Origin: an uncultured Collinsella sp.
Lineage (GTDB): Bacteria; Actinomycetota; Coriobacteriia; Coriobacteriales; Coriobacteriaceae
Assembly (NCBI GenBank): GCA_900554585.1
Contig: USHS01000043.1
Coordinates: forward strand, 1-8,586
Direction: 5' to 3'
Length of the DNA stretch: 8,586 nucleotides
The notes under the pieces are model-generated. The model made no database searches. It was not told the origin of the DNA and saw nothing but the letters and a program-made list of their open reading frames with translations. This document shows, in pieces, positions 6,331 to 8,586 of the stretch. The number at the start of each line of letters is the position of its first letter. Within the stretch, counting starts at the first letter, position 1. The translations under genes and the position numbers were made by a program.

Positions 6331-7401
6331 ATGTCGCTCGTTCTGGATATCAAAAAACGCTATCTCGGCTTTACGCTCGACATTCAGCTCGAGGCCGGTG
6401 AGGAGCGCGTGGCACTGCTCGGTGCCTCCGGATGCGGTAAGAGCTGCACCTTGCGCTGCATTGCCGGCGTGGAGACGCCCGACGAGGGCAAAATCGTCGT
6501 CAACGGTGTGACCTTTTTTGACTCGTCGGCGGGCATCAACCTGTCGCCCCAGGAGCGCAAATGCGCCCTGCTGTTCCAAAACTATCAGCTCTTTCCCAAC
6601 ATGACGGTGGCCGATAACGTATGCGCCGGTGTAAAGGATGCGGGCGACGCCGTGGCGCGCAAAAGGCTGGCCGAGCGCTATCTGGGCATTTTCGGTCTAG
6701 CCGATTTTGCCGACCGCTACCCCGCGCGACTCTCGGGCGGGCAGCAGCAACGCGTGGCGCTTGCCCGTATGGTGGCGGCGCATCCGGGCATTTTTATGTT
6801 CGACGAGCCCATGAGCGCGCTCGATTCCTATCTTAAGAGCGCGCTCGAGCAGAACATGCTCGACCTGTTCGACGTGTGCAACCGCACCGTGATCTATGTG
6901 AGCCACGACATCGATGAAGCGTGCCGCCTCTGCCAGCGCATCTGCGTGATGCACGACGGGCATGTTGAGGAGATCGGCTCCATCGAGGACGTGGTCCGTC
7001 GTCCGCAGACGCTGGCGGCGCTGCGCCTGACGGGGTGCAAGAACACAAGCCGGGCGTGCAAGATCGGGCCCGAGGAAGTTGAGGCGCTCGATTGGGGCAT
7101 GACCTTTAACGTGGGTCGCGAGGTTCCCGATAATGTGGCGTACCTGGGCATTCGCGCAAGCTACTTCCATGTTGACAATCGCGCGGAGCGGGGTCGCAAC
7201 AGCTATGATTTGCACGTGGCCCGAGTGAGCGATTCGCGCTTTGAGCGCCTGGTGCTGCTGGACGTGCCGCGTGCTGATGCGCCCACGCGTCTGCAGTGGA
7301 AGGTCAACAAGGTGGGCATGCCTGTCGACGAGCTGCCGCAAGCAGGCGAGACGCTGCGCATGCATTTTGATGCCAGCAGGATCCATTTGGTTTGTCGATA
7401 G
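6331..7401 (+). CDS. modC: Molybdate ABC transporter ATP-binding protein ModC
   Basis: This 356-residue ATPase powers the importer. All ABC motifs are intact: Walker A GASGCGKS (residues 31-38), Q-loop LFQNYQLFP (81-89), signature LSGGQQQR (134-141), Walker B IFMFDEP (154-160) with D-loop SALDS (162-166), and the switch histidine in YVSHD (189-193). The C-terminal 120 or so residues, starting [10 protein letters not shown], form a TOBE-like regulatory domain as in many clostridial and actinobacterial ModC proteins. In E. coli ModC this region binds molybdate and mediates feedback; whether it does so here is inference. ATG 6331 lies 3 bp after the modB stop, with AAGGGAGG 10 nt upstream inside modB. 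It is the last gene of the operon. Confidence 0.95.
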   Translation: MSLVLDIKKRYLGFTLDIQLEAGEERVALLGASGCGKSCTLRCIAGVETPDEGKIVVNGVTFFDSSAGINLSPQERKCALLFQNYQLFPNMTVADNVCAGVKDAGDAVARKRLAERYLGIFGLADFADRYPARLSGGQQQRVALARMVAAHPGIFMFDEPMSALDSYLKSALEQNMLDLFDVCNRTVIYVSHDIDEACRLCQRICVMHDGHVEEIGSIEDVVRRPQTLAALRLTGCKNTSRACKIGPEEVEALDWGMTFNVGREVPDNVAYLGIRASYFHVDNRAERGRNSYDLHVARVSDSRFERLVLLDVPRADAPTRLQWKVNKVGMPVDELPQAGETLRMHFDASRIHLVCR

Positions 7402-7426
7402 CGTCGGGTAATGCTGTCGGGGATAT

Positions 7427-7448
7427 AAGCCTCGGTGGCTTTGTTTTT
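7427..7448 (+). terminator. Weak candidate terminator after modC
   Basis: AAGCC (7427-7431) and GGCTT (7437-7441) form a 5-bp stem with a 5-nt loop, followed by a T-rich tail TGTTTTT (7442-7448). It starts 25 bp after the modC stop, where a terminator is expected. The stem is short, so termination may be partial. Confidence 0.4.
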
Positions 7449-7535
7449 GCCGTTCGCCAAATGAGGGATGACAAACTCTTATCAATCAAGATAATAATTT
7501 ATTAAACGACGGCACACGACGCTGTCGTACGAATG

Positions 7536-7567
7536 TCAACGGTGTTCGCATGGTCGATGACCGTTGA
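7536..7567. promoter_or_regulatory. Inverted repeat bracketing the promoter of the reductase leader, candidate operator
   Basis: TCAACGGT (7536-7543) and ACCGTTGA (7560-7567) are perfect 8-bp inverted arms separated by 16 bp. The left arm ends one base before the candidate -35 and the right arm ends directly before the -10. Two further copies of the core pentamer follow, GTTGA at 7572-7576 and TCAAC at 7579-7583, near the predicted start site. This suggests binding of a dimeric regulator across the promoter; the regulator is not encoded in the window. Confidence 0.5.
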
Positions 7568-7573
7568 TATAGT
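7545..7573 (+). promoter_or_regulatory. Candidate sigma-70 promoter upstream of the reductase
   Basis: The -35 TTCGCA (7545-7550, four of six matches) and -10 TATAGT (7568-7573, five of six) are separated by exactly 17 bp. The predicted start is near 7580, about 250 nt before the reductase and 24 nt before the small leader ORF. Confidence 0.5.
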
Positions 7574-7603
7574 TGACCTCAACTTGTAAGGGAGGGTGCG
7601 CAC

Positions 7604-7672
7604 ATGCCACAAACGACATACATTCGCCGCGTTGCCGCGCGTGCCCTATATATGGCTCGGAGTCGCATATGA
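7604..7672 (+). CDS. Possible 22-codon leader peptide (uORF)
   Basis: An ATG at 7604 is preceded by AAGGGAGG (7588-7595) with 8 nt spacing, one of the strongest ribosome binding sites in the window. The frame encodes 22 residues beginning MPQTTYIRR and ends in TGA at 7670-7672. The peptide is basic, with five Arg codons (CGC, CGC, CGT, CGG, CGC). It has no run of one amino acid as in classical attenuators. The stop overlaps another ATG at 7669. It may be a regulatory leader ORF or an accidental frame; size gives no statistical support. Confidence 0.3.
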   Translation: MPQTTYIRRVAARALYMARSRI

Positions 7673-7811
7673 GCAGGTATGTTCACGGCTCCGGGAGAGA
7701 CGACGCACAACTAAATAGTCAACCGCAAAGCAGGTTCCCCAAAATTCCGGGTTTGAGCACGGCCGGGCAATCGCCGCCCGTCGTGCATCGATACCGCTGT
7801 TATCCGTTTTT

Positions 7812-7830
7812 TGGTTCGAGAGGGGAACCG
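7812..7830 (+). promoter_or_regulatory. Hairpin displaying the reductase ribosome binding site
   Basis: GGTTC (7813-7817) pairs with GAACC (7825-7829), extendable by a U-G pair. The 7-nt loop GAGAGGG holds most of the Shine-Dalgarno sequence AGAGGGG (7819-7825) of the gene starting at 7833. The ribosome binding site would be presented in, or partly occluded by, a small stem-loop 3 nt before the start codon. Confidence 0.4.
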
Positions 7831-7832
7831 TC

Positions 7833-8586
7833 ATGGCTGAAGAATTTGATTTCCATCCGATGTGGGAGAGCCTCGGCATGAATCTTGCCGACCACGACAT
7901 GCTGCTGGGCGCCGTGGGCCAGATGTACGGCGATATGTTTCTGACGCAGAACAATCGCCCCAAGTCCACGTCCTACCTGGACTTTGTGGCCACCAACATC
8001 CACAGTGGCCGTATTAAGGAGATGCTCGACAAGAAGGAGGCTGGCGAGGCCACCAAGATCGTCGGTTCGTTCTGCGTGTACGTTCCCGAGGAGATTGTAC
8101 TTGCCTGTGACGGCATTCCCGTGGGTCTGTGCTCGGGTGCCGATTGGGCAACCGATAAGGTTGAGGAGCACCTGCCACGCAACACTTGTCCGCTCATCAA
8201 GAGCTTTGCCGGCTTTAAGCTGGGCGAGGTCTGCCCCTACATTGAGTCGAGTGACCTGGTGGTAGGCGAGAACACCTGCGATGGCAAGAAGAAGGCCTAC
8301 GAGTTCTTTGCCACGCAAAAGAACATGTACGTTATGGATATTCCCAACGTGCACGATGAGTCGACGCTCGTGACTTGGAAGGCCGAGGTCAAAAAGCTCG
8401 CCGCCAAGATCGAGGAGGAGTGTGGCGTTACGATTACGCCTGAGCGTCTGAAGGCCGCTATCCACGCCGTCAATGAGAAGCGTCGCGCCCTGCAGCGCCT
8501 CGCTGCCACGCGCGCTGCCGACCCAGCGCCCATCAGCGGTCTCGACAGCCTGCTGACCGTTCAGGCCGCCTTTATGGACGACACGC
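7833..8586 (+). CDS. Double-cubane-cluster-containing anaerobic reductase (HgdB/YjiM family), N-terminal part
   Basis: The frame is open from ATG 7833 to the window edge (251 full codons), so the C-terminal part is missing. The sequence resembles the YjiM/DCCP branch of the 2-hydroxyacyl-CoA dehydratase superfamily. Key stretches are GSFCVYVPEEIVLACDGIP (residues 78-96), GLCSG (98-102), LPRNTCPLIKS (114-124), EVCPY (132-136) and GENTCDGKKKAYE (145-157). Cys81, 92, 100, 119, 134 and 149 are available as ligands, consistent with a double-cubane [8Fe-9S] cluster; exact ligands cannot be assigned by eye. Known members receive low-potential electrons from an ATP-dependent BadF-type activator and reduce small molecules; the physiological substrate is generally unknown. 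An activator gene would be expected downstream. The start is set by AGAGGGG with 7 nt spacing. A true 2-hydroxyacyl-CoA dehydratase subunit is the less likely alternative. Confidence 0.88.
   Translation, partial: MAEEFDFHPMWESLGMNLADHDMLLGAVGQMYGDMFLTQNNRPKSTSYLDFVATNIHSGRIKEMLDKKEAGEATKIVGSFCVYVPEEIVLACDGIPVGLCSGADWATDKVEEHLPRNTCPLIKSFAGFKLGEVCPYIESSDLVVGENTCDGKKKAYEFFATQKNMYVMDIPNVHDESTLVTWKAEVKKLAAKIEEECGVTITPERLKAAIHAVNEKRRALQRLAATRAADPAPISGLDSLLTVQAAFMDDT

Larger units (their letters stand above)
7449..7832 (+). other. Long non-coding leader region upstream of the double-cubane reductase
   Basis: Together with the 47 bp before it, this is the longest gene-free stretch of the window. It begins AT-rich (about 7480-7505) and then becomes GC-rich. 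It holds a promoter with flanking inverted repeat (7536-7573), a possible 22-codon leader ORF (7604-7672), a GC hairpin CGGGC / GCCCG near 7764-7780, a T6 run at 7806-7811 preceded by a weak GATA / TATC stem, and a hairpin around the reductase ribosome binding site (7812-7830). If the promoter is right, the untranslated leader is about 250 nt. I could not match it to a known riboswitch class. Confidence 0.5.

Noticed and set aside
7813..7832. Resemblance of GGGGAACCG before the reductase to the T-box GGAACCGCG element
   Set aside because: The obligatory UGG of the tRNA-binding bulge is absent and no Stem I or specifier loop was seen; the reductase is also not a typical T-box target.
7669..7881. 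A 70-codon frame starting at the ATG that overlaps the leader-ORF stop, preceded by GGAG
   Set aside because: Codon use is unlike the neighbouring genes (many AGA, AGG, CTA, CAA codons), the product has no features, and it overlaps the well-supported reductase start by 49 bp.
1..8586. Mobile elements, CRISPR arrays, tRNA or rRNA genes
   Set aside because: No regularly spaced repeats, transposase motifs, terminal inverted repeats or tRNA-like cloverleaf sequences were seen on either strand.

Overview
The window is GC-rich with short intergenic gaps. Its gene set suggests an anaerobic actinobacterium, most likely of the class Coriobacteriia (Collinsella-like). It combines molybdate uptake, molybdenum cofactor (Moco) assembly and an oxygen-sensitive double-cubane iron-sulfur reductase with strongly G/C-ending codons. 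This placement is an inference from style and content; no phylogenetic marker is present.

Left arm (1-1893, minus strand): the N-terminal part of a diacylglycerol/lipid kinase, cut by the window edge, lies downstream of a CLC-family anion transporter. The CLC filter motifs resemble the fluoride-exporting CLC-F branch rather than chloride channels. A 209-bp divergent intergenic region (1894-2102) separates them from the plus-strand genes.

Centre (2103-3905, plus): moeA and a mogA/moaB-type gene form a tight pair that ends at a good intrinsic terminator. Together they would adenylylate molybdopterin and insert molybdate into it. After a 203-bp regulatory gap come modA, an unrecognised exported 160-residue protein, modB and modC (4059-7401). 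This is a complete molybdate ABC importer with one extra, unexplained secreted component between modA and modB. The gap before modA holds two interlocked perfect inverted repeats next to a TATAAT box, a good operator candidate. So the window covers molybdate capture, import and insertion into the cofactor.

Right arm (7402-8586): a 431-bp stretch without a convincing protein gene leads to the first 251 codons of a double-cubane-cluster reductase (HgdB/YjiM family). The stretch holds a promoter whose spacer is bracketed by a perfect 8-bp inverted repeat, a possible 22-codon leader ORF with a strong ribosome binding site, and a hairpin that displays the reductase's own ribosome binding site in its loop. 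The least explained parts of the window are the exported protein in the mod operon, the modA operator and this long leader.
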